Notes under the pieces: generated by a model
The model's database searches: none
What the model was told of the DNA's origin: nothing
The model's input: only the letters and a program-made list of their open reading frames with translations
Shown: piece after piece, positions 1 to 9,847 of the stretch
Layout: every line of letters starts with the position of its first letter
Position numbering within the stretch: the first letter of the stretch is position 1
Assembly: GCF_002086795.1 (NCBI RefSeq)
Contig: NZ_MVIM01000003.1
Location: 248,001-312,000, forward strand
Origin: Mycolicibacterium tusciae
GTDB taxonomy: Bacteria > Actinomycetota > Actinomycetes > Mycobacteriales > Mycobacteriaceae
Length of the DNA: 64,000 bases
Reading direction: 5' to 3'
Program-made: the position numbers and the translations under genes

Positions 1-507
1 CTGTTGGCCGACGACATCTACACGACCAAGACGATGTTGTTCGACGAGCTGATCCTCGAGCGCGATCTCGCGCCTCGCCCCGGCCTTGTCGACTTCGTCG
101 CCGAAACCTTCGGGGCGGGTGTGCAGGTCGCCGTCGTGACGAGCGGACAGCGCAGCTGGGCGGAGCCATTGGTGCGCCAGCTGGTCGGCGAGGGAATCGT
201 CGAGACGGTGGTGACCGCTGAGGACGTCAAGAAGCCCATGCCCGATTCCGAAGCCCATCGCCTGGCACTCGCCGAGCTCGGGATCACCGCCGAGAATGCG
301 CTCGCGGTCAGCGGCTCGGCCTGCGGGCTGCGCGCCGCGACGAAATCCGGGCTGGCCACGGTCGTTATCACCGGTGAAGGCGTGCCCGATATCCCGGCCG
401 CCGTCGCGGTGCGGGAGGACTTCGCCGGCAGCGCTCCGCTGCATGTCGCCGACTGCCAGCGTATGCACGGCCGCTGGTGGGCGACGCACAAGCGGACCGC
501 CGCTTAA
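1..507 (+). CDS. HAD-superfamily hydrolase-like protein, C-terminal part (cut by window edge)
   Basis: The reading frame is open from base 1, so the N-terminus with the nucleophile motif DxD lies outside the window. The visible part has the HAD motif II stretch VVTSG, followed by a motif III-like KKPMPDSEAHRLALAELGI, as in CbbY-type sugar-phosphate phosphatases. The place where family members carry the acidic motif IV (usually EDS.xG..AA..AG) reads VSGSACGLRAATKSG, so the expected aspartate is missing. The protein may therefore be a weak or specialised phosphatase, or a non-catalytic relative. Substrate is unknown. No conclusion about operon partners upstream is possible. Confidence 0.65.
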   Translation: MLADDIYTTKTMLFDELILERDLAPRPGLVDFVAETFGAGVQVAVVTSGQRSWAEPLVRQLVGEGIVETVVTAEDVKKPMPDSEAHRLALAELGITAENALAVSGSACGLRAATKSGLATVVITGEGVPDIPAAVAVREDFAGSAPLHVADCQRMHGRWWATHKRTAA

Positions 508-528
508 CCGAAAGTGCCGTTTCGGCAC
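508..528 (+). terminator. Hairpin with two alternative pairings after the HAD gene
   Basis: Directly after the stop codon, CCGAAA (508-513) can pair with TTTCGG (520-525), while GTGCCG (514-519) can instead pair with CGGCAC (523-528). The two stems exclude each other. No T-tract follows, so termination is only a guess. Confidence 0.3.
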
Positions 529-604
529 CGTCTGCGCAGATAAAATTCGCGCGCACGGCGGTGTGTCGTTGGCTGAGGCCGCCGTCGAGGCGGTGAACTA
601 GGTC

Positions 605-1843
605 ATGGCTCAGAAAACCGGGGTCGCAGCCGAGCTTGTCTGCGGCGAGGTCGACGAAGGCTACGGGAAAGTCGCCGACGCGTTTCGGCTGAACATGGCC
701 GGCGGCGCGGAAATCGGCGCCGCGCTGACGATCTATCGCGACGGCCGCAAGGTCGTCGATCTCTGGGGTGGATTCCGCAATGGGGCCACTCGCGCGCCGT
801 GGACGAACGACACCCTGGTCAACACCTTTTCGACGACGAAAGGTGTTGCCGCGCTGGCCGTCGCGCGAGCCGTTTCACGTGGGCTCCTCGATTACGACGC
901 ACGAGTGGCCGACTACTGGCCCGCGTTCGCCCAGGGCGGCAAGGAATCGGTCACCGTGCGGCAACTGCTGGCCCATCAGGCCGGGCTGCCGGTGATCAAG
1001 CCGCTGCTGACCCTCGCCGATATCGCGGTGCCGGAGCGTCTCTCGGAGCGCTTGGCCGCGCAGCCGCCCGCCTGGCCGCCGGGGACCCGCCACGGCTATC
1101 ACGGCGTCACGCTCGGGTGGTATGCGTCCGAACTCATCCGCCACGTGGATCCCGAGCGGCGCACTCTCGGCCGGTATTTCGCCGAGGAGATCGCTCGACC
1201 GCTGGGCCTGGACTTCCACATCGGGCTGCCGGACTGGATCGATCGCGATCGGGTTGCGCATCTGCATGTGCCGTCCCAGGTCGCCACGTTGTTGCATCTG
1301 CATGTGCTGCCGCCGAGGCTGGCGGCCGCCTGGTTCATCCCGATGACGTTGACCGCGCAGGCCGGTGTCGCATTCGAAGGGGCCAACGGCCTTTCGACCT
1401 TCAACCGGGAAGACGTGCGTGTCGTCGAGATACCGGCCGCCAACGGGACCGGCACCGCGGAATCGGTGGCCAAGCTCTACGGCGACGCCGCCATCGGCGG
1501 ATCGAAGATCGGTTTGACGCCGGAGGTCTTCGCCGCCCTGACGGCGCCCCCGGTGTATCCGACAAAGGGTTTGCGCGACAAGGTGTTGCACGTCGACACG
1601 TCCTTCTCGCTGGGGTTCGGCAGGCCCATTCCGAACTCTGCGAAATACGTGATCGGATCCTCGGACAAGGCGTTCGGTGCGCCGGGTGCGGGCGGTTCGG
1701 TCGGCTTCGCCGATCCGGATACCGGTGTCGGGTTCGGCTACGTGATGAACAAGCTCGGGTTCCATCTGATCAGCGATCCGCGCGCACTTCGGCTGCGGCA
1801 GGCGCTGTTCCGCGACGTATTGGGGGCGAGGCCGCAAAGGTGA
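605..1843 (+). CDS. Beta-lactamase-fold serine hydrolase/esterase (LipL/EstB-like), copy 1
   Basis: 412 residues, typical for the class C beta-lactamase-like esterase family in mycobacteria. The SxxK nucleophile is visible as STTK in NTFSTTKGVAALAV, and GYHGVTLGW is the probable tyrosine motif. Near the C-terminus the glycine-rich GAGGSVGFADP block is the third family motif. No signal peptide is seen, so it probably acts in the cytoplasm on ester or lipid substrates. The ATG at 605 is preceded by a short AGG element. The next gene is a close paralogue, 15 bases downstream in the same direction, so the pair is a tandem duplication and likely cotranscribed. The exact substrate cannot be told. 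Confidence 0.85.
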   Translation: MAQKTGVAAELVCGEVDEGYGKVADAFRLNMAGGAEIGAALTIYRDGRKVVDLWGGFRNGATRAPWTNDTLVNTFSTTKGVAALAVARAVSRGLLDYDARVADYWPAFAQGGKESVTVRQLLAHQAGLPVIKPLLTLADIAVPERLSERLAAQPPAWPPGTRHGYHGVTLGWYASELIRHVDPERRTLGRYFAEEIARPLGLDFHIGLPDWIDRDRVAHLHVPSQVATLLHLHVLPPRLAAAWFIPMTLTAQAGVAFEGANGLSTFNREDVRVVEIPAANGTGTAESVAKLYGDAAIGGSKIGLTPEVFAALTAPPVYPTKGLRDKVLHVDTSFSLGFGRPIPNSAKYVIGSSDKAFGAPGAGGSVGFADPDTGVGFGYVMNKLGFHLISDPRALRLRQALFRDVLGARPQR

Positions 1844-1858
1844 GACGAAGGGACGGTC

Positions 1859-3055
1859 ATGGGTGGTGACGCCGACGAGGGCTATGGGAAAGTCGTCGAC
1901 GCGTTTCGCCGCAACTTCGAAGCCGGCAAGGAAACCGGTGCCGCTGTCGCGGTCTATCGCGACGGGCGCAAGGTGGTCGATCTCTGGGCCGGCCACCGCA
2001 ACGGTGTCACCCGGGAGCCTTGGCAGCAGGACACCATCGTCAACGTCTTCTCGACGACGAAAGGCGTTGCCTCACTTGCCGTGGCGGTCGCCGCATCGCG
2101 GGGGATGATCGACTATGACGCCAAGGTTGCCGACTACTGGCCGGAGTTCGCCCAGGGCGGCAAGGGTGCCATCACCGTGCGACAGTTGCTCAGTCACCAA
2201 GCCGGCCTGGTCGCGATCACTCCACCCCTGACGCTCGCCGAGCTCACCGACCCAGACAGGATGTCGGCCAGAATCGCCGAGCAGCACCCCGCATGGCCTC
2301 CCGGCACGAGGTACGGCTATCACGCGGCGACGCTCGGCTGGTATCAGTCCGCGCTCATCCGCAAGGTGGACCCACAAGGCCGCACGCTCGGGCGGTTCTT
2401 CGCCGAGGAGATTGCCGATCCGCTCGGCTTGGACCTCCACATCGGCCTGCCGGCGTCGGTCGATCGCAGCCGGGTAGCGCTGCTCGAACCGGTGACAAGG
2501 CGCGAAATGCTGCTGCATCTCCACACGATGCCCCCGCTGTTCGTCGCGAGCTTGTTCAACCCGAAGAGTCTGCCCGCCCGAGCCTTTGTGGTGGTCGCAG
2601 GCGTGAAGGATGCCGGCGACTTCAATCGCGACGAGGTGCGGATACCCGAGATGCCGTCGGTCAACGGGACGGCGTCGGCTGAGGCCGTCGCCAAACTCTA
2701 CGGTGCCGCCGCAATGGGTGCCCCGGAGTTGGGCTTGAGCCGGACGGTGCGCGACGCGCTCGAGGCACCCGCCGTACCGCCCACACGGGGTGTACGCGAC
2801 AAGGTGATGTTCCTCGACATGTCGTTCTCCCTGGGTTTCGGCAAGCCCACGGCCAAGTTCGTATTCGGTTCCACCGAAAAGGCTTTCGGATGGCCCGGGC
2901 TCGGCGGCTCGTTCGGCTTCGCCGACCCGGACACCGGCATCGGGTACGGGTATGTGCTGAACAAGCTGGGCTATCACGCCCACAGCGACCCGCGAGAACT
3001 AGCGCTGCGGCAAGCGCTGTTCCGCGATGTGCTCGGGGCGAGGACTCAGGCCTGA
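1859..3055 (+). CDS. Beta-lactamase-fold serine hydrolase/esterase, copy 2
   Basis: 398 residues, strongly similar along its whole length to the preceding gene, starting from the shared EGYGKV.DAF opening. It keeps STTK (SxxK nucleophile and general base), GYHAATLGW and the GLGGSFGFADPDTG block. The ATG at 1859 follows a good AAGGGA ribosome binding site. No export signal is visible. The 3' end overlaps the convergent mmsB gene by 10 bases. Divergence between the copies is concentrated in the middle of the protein, which suggests different substrate pockets; this is inference. Confidence 0.85.
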   Translation: MGGDADEGYGKVVDAFRRNFEAGKETGAAVAVYRDGRKVVDLWAGHRNGVTREPWQQDTIVNVFSTTKGVASLAVAVAASRGMIDYDAKVADYWPEFAQGGKGAITVRQLLSHQAGLVAITPPLTLAELTDPDRMSARIAEQHPAWPPGTRYGYHAATLGWYQSALIRKVDPQGRTLGRFFAEEIADPLGLDLHIGLPASVDRSRVALLEPVTRREMLLHLHTMPPLFVASLFNPKSLPARAFVVVAGVKDAGDFNRDEVRIPEMPSVNGTASAEAVAKLYGAAAMGAPELGLSRTVRDALEAPAVPPTRGVRDKVMFLDMSFSLGFGKPTAKFVFGSTEKAFGWPGLGGSFGFADPDTGIGYGYVLNKLGYHAHSDPRELALRQALFRDVLGARTQA

Positions 3056-3927
3056 CCCTTGCGGATCATTTCGATGACCGCGCTGAAGTCCTTGTCGGCG
3101 TGATCTTCGTTGAATTCAGCGTAGATCTCGGCGGCGTGCGTGCCCAGCGGAGCCGTCGAACCCGTCGACTTGACCGCGTCCATCGCGAGGCCGATGTCCT
3201 TGTGCATCAACGCGGTCGCGAAGCCCGGCTTGAAATCGTTGTTGGCCGGTGAGGTCGGAACCGGTCCCGGCACCGGGCAGTTCGTGTGGATCGCCCAGCA
3301 GTTGCCTGTCGCGCCGGTGATCACGTCGAACAGGGACTGGGCGGACAAACCCAGCTTCTCGGCGAGCACAAAGGCCTCGCCTGCGGCGATCTGCTGCACG
3401 GCCAGCACCATGTTGTTGCACAGTTTGGCGGCCTGCCCGGTGCCCGAGCCGCCGCAGTGAATGATTTTGCCCGCCAACGGTTCCAGTACTGACCGTGCCC
3501 GCTCGACCGCGACTTCGTCGCCACCGACCATGAAGGCCAGCGTGCCGGCGACCGCGCCCTTCACACCGCCCGACACCGGCGCGTCGAGCTGTGCGTGCCC
3601 ATGTTCGGCGGCCTGCGTGTTGATGGTGCGTGCATCGTCGACGGAGATGGTCGACGTGTCGATGAACAGCGTGCCTTTGGGCGCCGCCGACAGCGCATCG
3701 GCGCACACCGCCTTCACGACGTCGCCATTGGGCAGCGAGGTGATCACTACGTCGGCTCCCGACGCCGCCGCCGCGACGCTGTCGAAGACCTGTGCACCTT
3801 TCTCGGCGGCGGCATCCTTCAGCGCGGCAACTGGATCGAAGCCGTGGACGGTGTGGCCCGCGGCGACCAGGTTGGCCGCCATCGGACCGCCCATGTGGCC
3901 CAGCCCGAGGAACGCGATCGTCGACAT
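3046..3927 (-). CDS. mmsB: 3-hydroxyisobutyrate dehydrogenase
   Basis: 293 residues. It oxidises 3-hydroxyisobutyrate to methylmalonate semialdehyde with NAD in valine degradation. The N-terminal Rossmann motif FLGLGHMGGPMAANL, the substrate motif DAPVSGGVKGA and the catalytic-lysine block GGSGTGQAAKLCNN are all present. The frame is open further upstream, but the ATG at 3927 begins the dinucleotide-binding motif and has a strong AGGAGG site five bases before it. It is the last gene of an mmsA-fadE9-mmsB operon, 13 bases after fadE9. The same order is known in M. tuberculosis (Rv0753c-Rv0751c). Confidence 0.95.
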   Translation of the reverse strand: MSTIAFLGLGHMGGPMAANLVAAGHTVHGFDPVAALKDAAAEKGAQVFDSVAAAASGADVVITSLPNGDVVKAVCADALSAAPKGTLFIDTSTISVDDARTINTQAAEHGHAQLDAPVSGGVKGAVAGTLAFMVGGDEVAVERARSVLEPLAGKIIHCGGSGTGQAAKLCNNMVLAVQQIAAGEAFVLAEKLGLSAQSLFDVITGATGNCWAIHTNCPVPGPVPTSPANNDFKPGFATALMHKDIGLAMDAVKSTGSTAPLGTHAAEIYAEFNEDHADKDFSAVIEMIRKGQA

Positions 3928-3940
3928 TGACGCCTCCTGA

Positions 3941-5116
3941 TTAAGACGCGCGGGCCCGGGCCGCTTCGGCCCGGCCGATGACCACACGCATGATTTCGTT
4001 GGTGCCCTCGAGGATTCGATGCACCCGTAGATCGCGGACGATCTTCTCGAGCCCGTACTCGCGTAGATACCCGTAGCCGCCGTGCAACTGCAGCGCCTGA
4101 TCGGCCACATCGAAACAGGCATCGGTGACATAGCGCTTGGCCATCGCGCACAGCTCGACCTTCTCCGGGTGGTTCTCGTCGAGCGCGGACGCCGCGCGCC
4201 ACAACAACGTTCGTGACGCCTGCAGCGCCGTCGCCATATCGGCGAGGGCGAACCGGATGGTCGGCTCGTCGAGCAGCGAACCGCCGAACGCCTGCCGGTC
4301 CGCCAGATAGCTGCGCGCCTTGTCGTGAGCCGCCTGCGCGCCACCGAGCGAGCACGCGGCGATGTTGATGCGGCCACCGTTGAGCCCATTCATTGCAATA
4401 CCGAAGCCGGTGCCCTCACCGTCGGCGCCGCCGAGCATAGCGTCGGCGGACACCCGCACACCATCGAAGATCACCTGTGCCGTCGGTTGGGCGTTCCAAC
4501 CCATCTTCGCTTCTTGGGCGCCGAAACTCAGTCCCGGGGTGTCTTTTTCGACGAGGAAGGCGGAGATACCGCGGGGGCCGTCACCGCCGGTACGGGCCAT
4601 GACCACGTACACATCAGAGGAACCGGCCCCGGAGATGAACTGTTTGACACCATCGAGCACGTAGTCTGATCCGGCGGCGTTCCCGCTTCGGACAGCTTTG
4701 GTGCTCAACGCGCCGGCATCCGATCCGGCGCCCGGTTCGGTGAGGCAGTAACTCGCGATCGACTCCATGGAGGCCAGCCGCGGTAACCATGACTTGCGCT
4801 GTTCGTCGGTTCCGTACGTATCGACCATCCACGCGCACATGTTGTGAATCGACAGAAACGACGCGATCGTGGGGTCGGCCATCGCCAGCTGCTCGAAGAT
4901 CCGCACCGCGTCCAGGCGCCGTAGCTCGCTGCCGCCGACATCCTCTCGGCAGTAGATGGCGGCCATCCCGAGATCGGCGGCCTCCCGCAATACCTCAGTG
5001 GGGAAGTGGTGGCTTTCGTCCCACTCCAATGCGTAAGGCGCAAGGCGCTTCTCGGCGAACGCGGCCGCCGTCTCGGCGATCACGCGTTCGTCTTCGTCCA
5101 GCCCGAAGTAGTCCAT
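3941..5116 (-). CDS. fadE9: Acyl-CoA dehydrogenase, isobutyryl-CoA dehydrogenase type
   Basis: 391 residues, the usual length of a FAD-dependent acyl-CoA dehydrogenase. The family signatures CLTEPGAGSDA (flavin contact) and LHGGYGYLREYGLEK are visible, and the catalytic glutamate is expected in RILEGTNEIMR. Sitting between mmsA and mmsB it most likely oxidises isobutyryl-CoA to methacrylyl-CoA in valine breakdown. Its ATG abuts the TAG stop of mmsA with no gap (TAGATG), so translation is probably coupled. The symbol follows the M. tuberculosis neighbour order and is an inference from synteny. Confidence 0.9.
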   Translation of the reverse strand: MDYFGLDEDERVIAETAAAFAEKRLAPYALEWDESHHFPTEVLREAADLGMAAIYCREDVGGSELRRLDAVRIFEQLAMADPTIASFLSIHNMCAWMVDTYGTDEQRKSWLPRLASMESIASYCLTEPGAGSDAGALSTKAVRSGNAAGSDYVLDGVKQFISGAGSSDVYVVMARTGGDGPRGISAFLVEKDTPGLSFGAQEAKMGWNAQPTAQVIFDGVRVSADAMLGGADGEGTGFGIAMNGLNGGRINIAACSLGGAQAAHDKARSYLADRQAFGGSLLDEPTIRFALADMATALQASRTLLWRAASALDENHPEKVELCAMAKRYVTDACFDVADQALQLHGGYGYLREYGLEKIVRDLRVHRILEGTNEIMRVVIGRAEAARARAS

Positions 5117-6634
5117 CTACTTCATGGTCGGGATGACGAACTCCGCGCCGTGGCTGCCCGCGGGCCAGCGCTGCGTCACCGTCTTCGTCTTCGTGTAGAA
5201 CATGATCGACGAGGGACCGTGCTGGTTGAGATCGCCGAATCCGGAGCGCTTCCAGCCGCCGAACGTGTGATAGGCAACCGGAACGGGAATCGGCACGTTG
5301 ACACCGACCATGCCGACCTGCACCCGCGACACGAAGTCGCGTGCGGTGTCGCCGTCACGGGTGAAAATCGCGACCCCGTTGCCGTATTCGTGCTCGGAAG
5401 GAAGCGCTAAAGCCTCTTCGTAGTCCTTGGCGCGCACGATGCACAGCACGGGCCCGAAGATCTCGTCGGTGTAGATCGACATGTCGGGGGTGACGTGGTC
5501 GAACAAGGTCGGGCCGATGAAGTAGCCCTTCGACATGTCAGCCTCGTCGAAAGTCAGCTCGTCGCTGGTGCGTTCGCGGCCGTCGACGACCGCCTCGGCG
5601 CCGGCGTCCACACCCTGGGCGATGTAATCCTTGACGCGGGCCAGCGCGGCCTCGGTGACGAGCGGGCCGTAGTCGGCTTTCGGGTCCAGGCTGTGGCCGA
5701 CGCGCAGGCCGTTGACCCGCTCGATCAGCCTGGCGCGCAACCGGTCTGCGGTCTGCTCACCGACGGGCACCGCGACGCTGATCGCCATACAACGCTCGCC
5801 CGCGCTGCCGTAGCCGGCGCCGATGAGCGCGTCGACAGCGTTGTCCATATCGGCATCAGGCATCACGATCATGTGGTTCTTCGCGCCGCCGAAGCACTGC
5901 GCACGCTTACCGTTGGCGGCGGCACCGGAGTAGATGTACTGCGCGATGTCGGAGCTGCCGACGAAGCCGACGGCCTGGATCACGGGGTGCTCGAGGATCG
6001 CGTCGACGGCTTCCTTGTCGCCGTGCACCACCTGGAACACGCCAGGAGGCAGGCCGGCTTCGAGGAACAGCTCGGCCAGCCGGACCGGCACCGACGGGTC
6101 GCGCTCACTGGGCTTGAGGATGAACGCATTTCCGCATGCGAGCGCGGGTCCGGCCTTCCACAGCGGGATCATCGCGGGGAAGTTGAACGGGGTGATGCCG
6201 GCGACCACGCCGAGCGGCTGCCGCAGCGAGTACACGTCGATGCCGGTGCCCGCACCCTCGGTGTACTCACCCTTGATCAGGTGCGGGATGCCGATCGCGA
6301 ACTCGATGACCTCGATGCCACGCTGGATGTCGCCTTTGGAGTCGGCGATGGTCTTGCCGTGTTCCAGACTGAGGAGTTCGGCCAACTCGTCGACGTTCTG
6401 GTTGACCAGGTCGATGAACTTCATCATCACGCGGGCGCGGCGCTGGGGGTTCCACGCGGCCCATTCCTTCTGCGCGGCGGCGGCTCCGGCGACGGCCGCG
6501 TCGACGTCGGCCCGCGACGCCATCGGCACCTTGGCCTGCACCTCGCCGGTGCTGGGATTCATGACGTCGGCCGTTCGGGTGGATTGGCCGGCCGCGCGCT
6601 TGCCGTTGATGAAATGCGGAATCTGTGTGGTCAT
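5117..6634 (-). CDS. mmsA: CoA-acylating methylmalonate-semialdehyde dehydrogenase
   Basis: 505 residues of the aldehyde dehydrogenase superfamily. It converts methylmalonate semialdehyde to propionyl-CoA. The catalytic cysteine is in GSAGERCMAIS. The FGGAKNHMIVMPDAD block has asparagine where ordinary aldehyde dehydrogenases have the general-base glutamate, which is the hallmark of the CoA-acylating MMSDH subfamily. The ATG at 6634 has GAGGAA six bases upstream. It is the first gene of the valine/isobutyrate operon with fadE9 and mmsB. Confidence 0.95.
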   Translation of the reverse strand: MTTQIPHFINGKRAAGQSTRTADVMNPSTGEVQAKVPMASRADVDAAVAGAAAAQKEWAAWNPQRRARVMMKFIDLVNQNVDELAELLSLEHGKTIADSKGDIQRGIEVIEFAIGIPHLIKGEYTEGAGTGIDVYSLRQPLGVVAGITPFNFPAMIPLWKAGPALACGNAFILKPSERDPSVPVRLAELFLEAGLPPGVFQVVHGDKEAVDAILEHPVIQAVGFVGSSDIAQYIYSGAAANGKRAQCFGGAKNHMIVMPDADMDNAVDALIGAGYGSAGERCMAISVAVPVGEQTADRLRARLIERVNGLRVGHSLDPKADYGPLVTEAALARVKDYIAQGVDAGAEAVVDGRERTSDELTFDEADMSKGYFIGPTLFDHVTPDMSIYTDEIFGPVLCIVRAKDYEEALALPSEHEYGNGVAIFTRDGDTARDFVSRVQVGMVGVNVPIPVPVAYHTFGGWKRSGFGDLNQHGPSSIMFYTKTKTVTQRWPAGSHGAEFVIPTMK

Positions 6635-6711
6635 GATCGTTCCTCGCTGCTAGATACTTGGATATCCTAGTAATGCGCCGACGAGGTGCGCAAGGGGCCT
6701 GCGCGGCGTAG

Positions 6712-8309
<1,598 letters not shown>

Positions 8310-8325
8310 CTAACGGTCTGCGTGT

Positions 8326-8964
8326 CTATACCACCGGCGCCCCGCTCGCATAGGTCCAGTCCGGTGAGCGGCCGAGGTGGGCGAGTAGCCGATCCATATC
8401 GCTGGCACCCTCTTCGACGGCGACGGCGCGACGAAACGGGCTGCCCTCATCGGCACGGAACTCGCCATCGGGGACGGCGAATGCGATGGGCAGCACGGCG
8501 TCGACGACCGCCTTCGGCAGTTCGTATGCGGCGCCGATGGTGCGAGCGACGTCCCACCCGTGCACGACGTAGTCGACGAAGTGAAAACCGATCGCCATGG
8601 CTCCGGGAAACGTTGCGCCGGGCCCGAATTCGGGGAGTGTGAAGACCGCCTCGAGCACGCCGTCGGCCTCGAACGCCCTGAGTACGTCGTCGGCGGCCGA
8701 CGCGTAGGCGCCGGCGGGATCTGAGGCCACCGCATCGGCGACGGTCGCGGGTTCCCACACTTCGGGGTCGGTGCCGCCGCGGGCCGCTGCGGCGAACCCG
8801 TGGTGCTGGACGGTCATGTGCGCGAGCAGGGCTGACAGATTCCAGCCGGCACACGGCGTCGGCCGGGCGAGATCGTCACGTACGACGGCGTTCACCGTGT
8901 TCACAGAAGCCTGCACTGCGGCGCGGTGCAGGGGAAGAGCGTTCGAAGTGATATGCATACGCAT
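8326..8964 (-). CDS. TIGR03086-type DinB/MDMPI-like metal-binding protein
   Basis: 212 residues. The N-terminal half resembles the mycothiol-dependent maleylpyruvate isomerase/DinB fold: PTPCAGWNLSALLAHMTVQHHG carries histidines at expected metal positions, and GFHFVDYVVHGWDVAR is the family's second helix motif with histidines. Such proteins are thought to be thiol-dependent transferases or isomerases; the substrate is unknown. Two ATG codons (8964 and 8958) are possible; neither has a ribosome binding site. TACGAT lies just upstream of 8964 at the distance of a -10 element for leaderless initiation at 8958. A cluster of GATATGC half-sites covers the start. Confidence 0.75.
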   Translation of the reverse strand: MRMHITSNALPLHRAAVQASVNTVNAVVRDDLARPTPCAGWNLSALLAHMTVQHHGFAAAARGGTDPEVWEPATVADAVASDPAGAYASAADDVLRAFEADGVLEAVFTLPEFGPGATFPGAMAIGFHFVDYVVHGWDVARTIGAAYELPKAVVDAVLPIAFAVPDGEFRADEGSPFRRAVAVEEGASDMDRLLAHLGRSPDWTYASGAPVV

Positions 8965-8984
8965 ATCGTAGGCGCATGCATATC
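8950..8984. promoter_or_regulatory. Cluster of inverted GATATGC half-sites over the start of the DinB-like gene
   Basis: GATATGC (8950-8956) and GCATATC (8961-8967) form a perfect 7-base inverted repeat with four bases between. A third half-site, ATGCATATC (8976-8984), is the exact inverse of GATATGCAT (8950-8958). The sites overlap the start codons and the putative -10, a placement expected for a repressor operator. No cognate regulator is recognised next to it. Confidence 0.45.
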
Positions 8985-8994
8985 ATTGGGTCAA

Positions 8995-9837
8995 TCAGCT
9001 CTTGAGGCCGAGCGGGCCTGCCAGTTCCTCCAGCGTCGGCAGCAGGGCATCCCAGCCGCCCAGCACCTGGATCGCCACGTGATCGGCTCCGGCCTCGATG
9101 TGCTCGGTGAGCTGCTTGGCGATGTCCTCGGGCGTGCCGTGGGCGACGACTGCGTCGATCAGCCGGTCACTGCCGGGCTTGGCAATGTCGTCGTCGGTGA
9201 ACCCCAGCCGCTTCCAGTTGTTCAGATAGTTGGAGAGGTTGAGGTAGAAGTCCACGGTGTCGCGCCCGATCTTCCGGGACGCCTCGGCGTCGCGCGCCAG
9301 CACCACCTTGTGCTCAGGCGCTAGAAATACCGTCGGCCCCAACAGGTTTCGGGCCTCTCCGGTGTGCTGAGGGGTGGTCAAATACGGGTGGGCGCCCGCG
9401 CTGCGCCGGGCCGACAGCTTGAGCACCTTGGGCCCTAACGCGGCGATGACCCGTCGGCTCGTCGGCACCTTCAAGCCGTCGAGCACATCGAGGTATTCGA
9501 CCAGCACGTCGTAGGGCTTGCGGTATTCCTCGGTGTGTTCGGGGTGCCCGATCCCGACGCCGAGCAGGAATCGTCCCGGGTACTTGTCCTCGATGCGGTG
9601 GTAGGCCTCGCCGACCTGCTCGGCCGGTGCCTGCCAGACGTTGATGATGCCGGTGGCGACCTGCAGTGTCTCGGTGGCGTCCAGCAGCGGCTCGACGTAT
9701 TCGAGATCACCTGCCGGTGAGCCGCCGATCCAAATCGCGCCGTAGCCCAGCCGCTCGATCTCGGTCGCCTGTTCGGGCTTGGGTGTGCCGAACGTCCACA
9801 CCCCGAAACGGCCGAGGTCGGGTTTGAGCTCACTCAT
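8995..9837 (-). CDS. LLM-class F420-dependent oxidoreductase (TIGR03620-like), copy 1
   Basis: 280 residues of the luciferase-like monooxygenase family. The segment LGYGAIWIGGSPAGDLEY and the RFLLGVGIGHPEH motif are typical of mycobacterial F420-binding members. The YLNNWKRLGFTDDDIAKPGSDRLIDAVVAHGT segment marks the Rv3463-like subgroup. Reaction and substrate are unknown. It follows the paralogue at 9848-10693 by ten bases in the same direction, so the two form an operon and a tandem duplication. Synteny with Rv3463 beside rmlB supports the family assignment. Confidence 0.85.
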   Translation of the reverse strand: MSELKPDLGRFGVWTFGTPKPEQATEIERLGYGAIWIGGSPAGDLEYVEPLLDATETLQVATGIINVWQAPAEQVGEAYHRIEDKYPGRFLLGVGIGHPEHTEEYRKPYDVLVEYLDVLDGLKVPTSRRVIAALGPKVLKLSARRSAGAHPYLTTPQHTGEARNLLGPTVFLAPEHKVVLARDAEASRKIGRDTVDFYLNLSNYLNNWKRLGFTDDDIAKPGSDRLIDAVVAHGTPEDIAKQLTEHIEAGADHVAIQVLGGWDALLPTLEELAGPLGLKS

Positions 9838-9847
9838 GGGTTTCCCT

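Noticed and set aside
875..1996. 373-residue open frame on the minus strand over the first esterase gene
   Set aside because: Composition is arginine- and proline-rich with no domain; it is a shadow of the well-supported plus-strand gene in GC-rich DNA.
3928..4389. Extended N-terminus of mmsB (to 447 residues)
   Set aside because: It runs through fadE9 in another frame; the strong ribosome binding site and the Rossmann motif place the start at 3927.
5495..6670. 391-residue open frame on the plus strand over mmsA
   Set aside because: Fully antisense to a canonical aldehyde dehydrogenase and rich in repetitive His, Gly and Asp; no recognisable fold.
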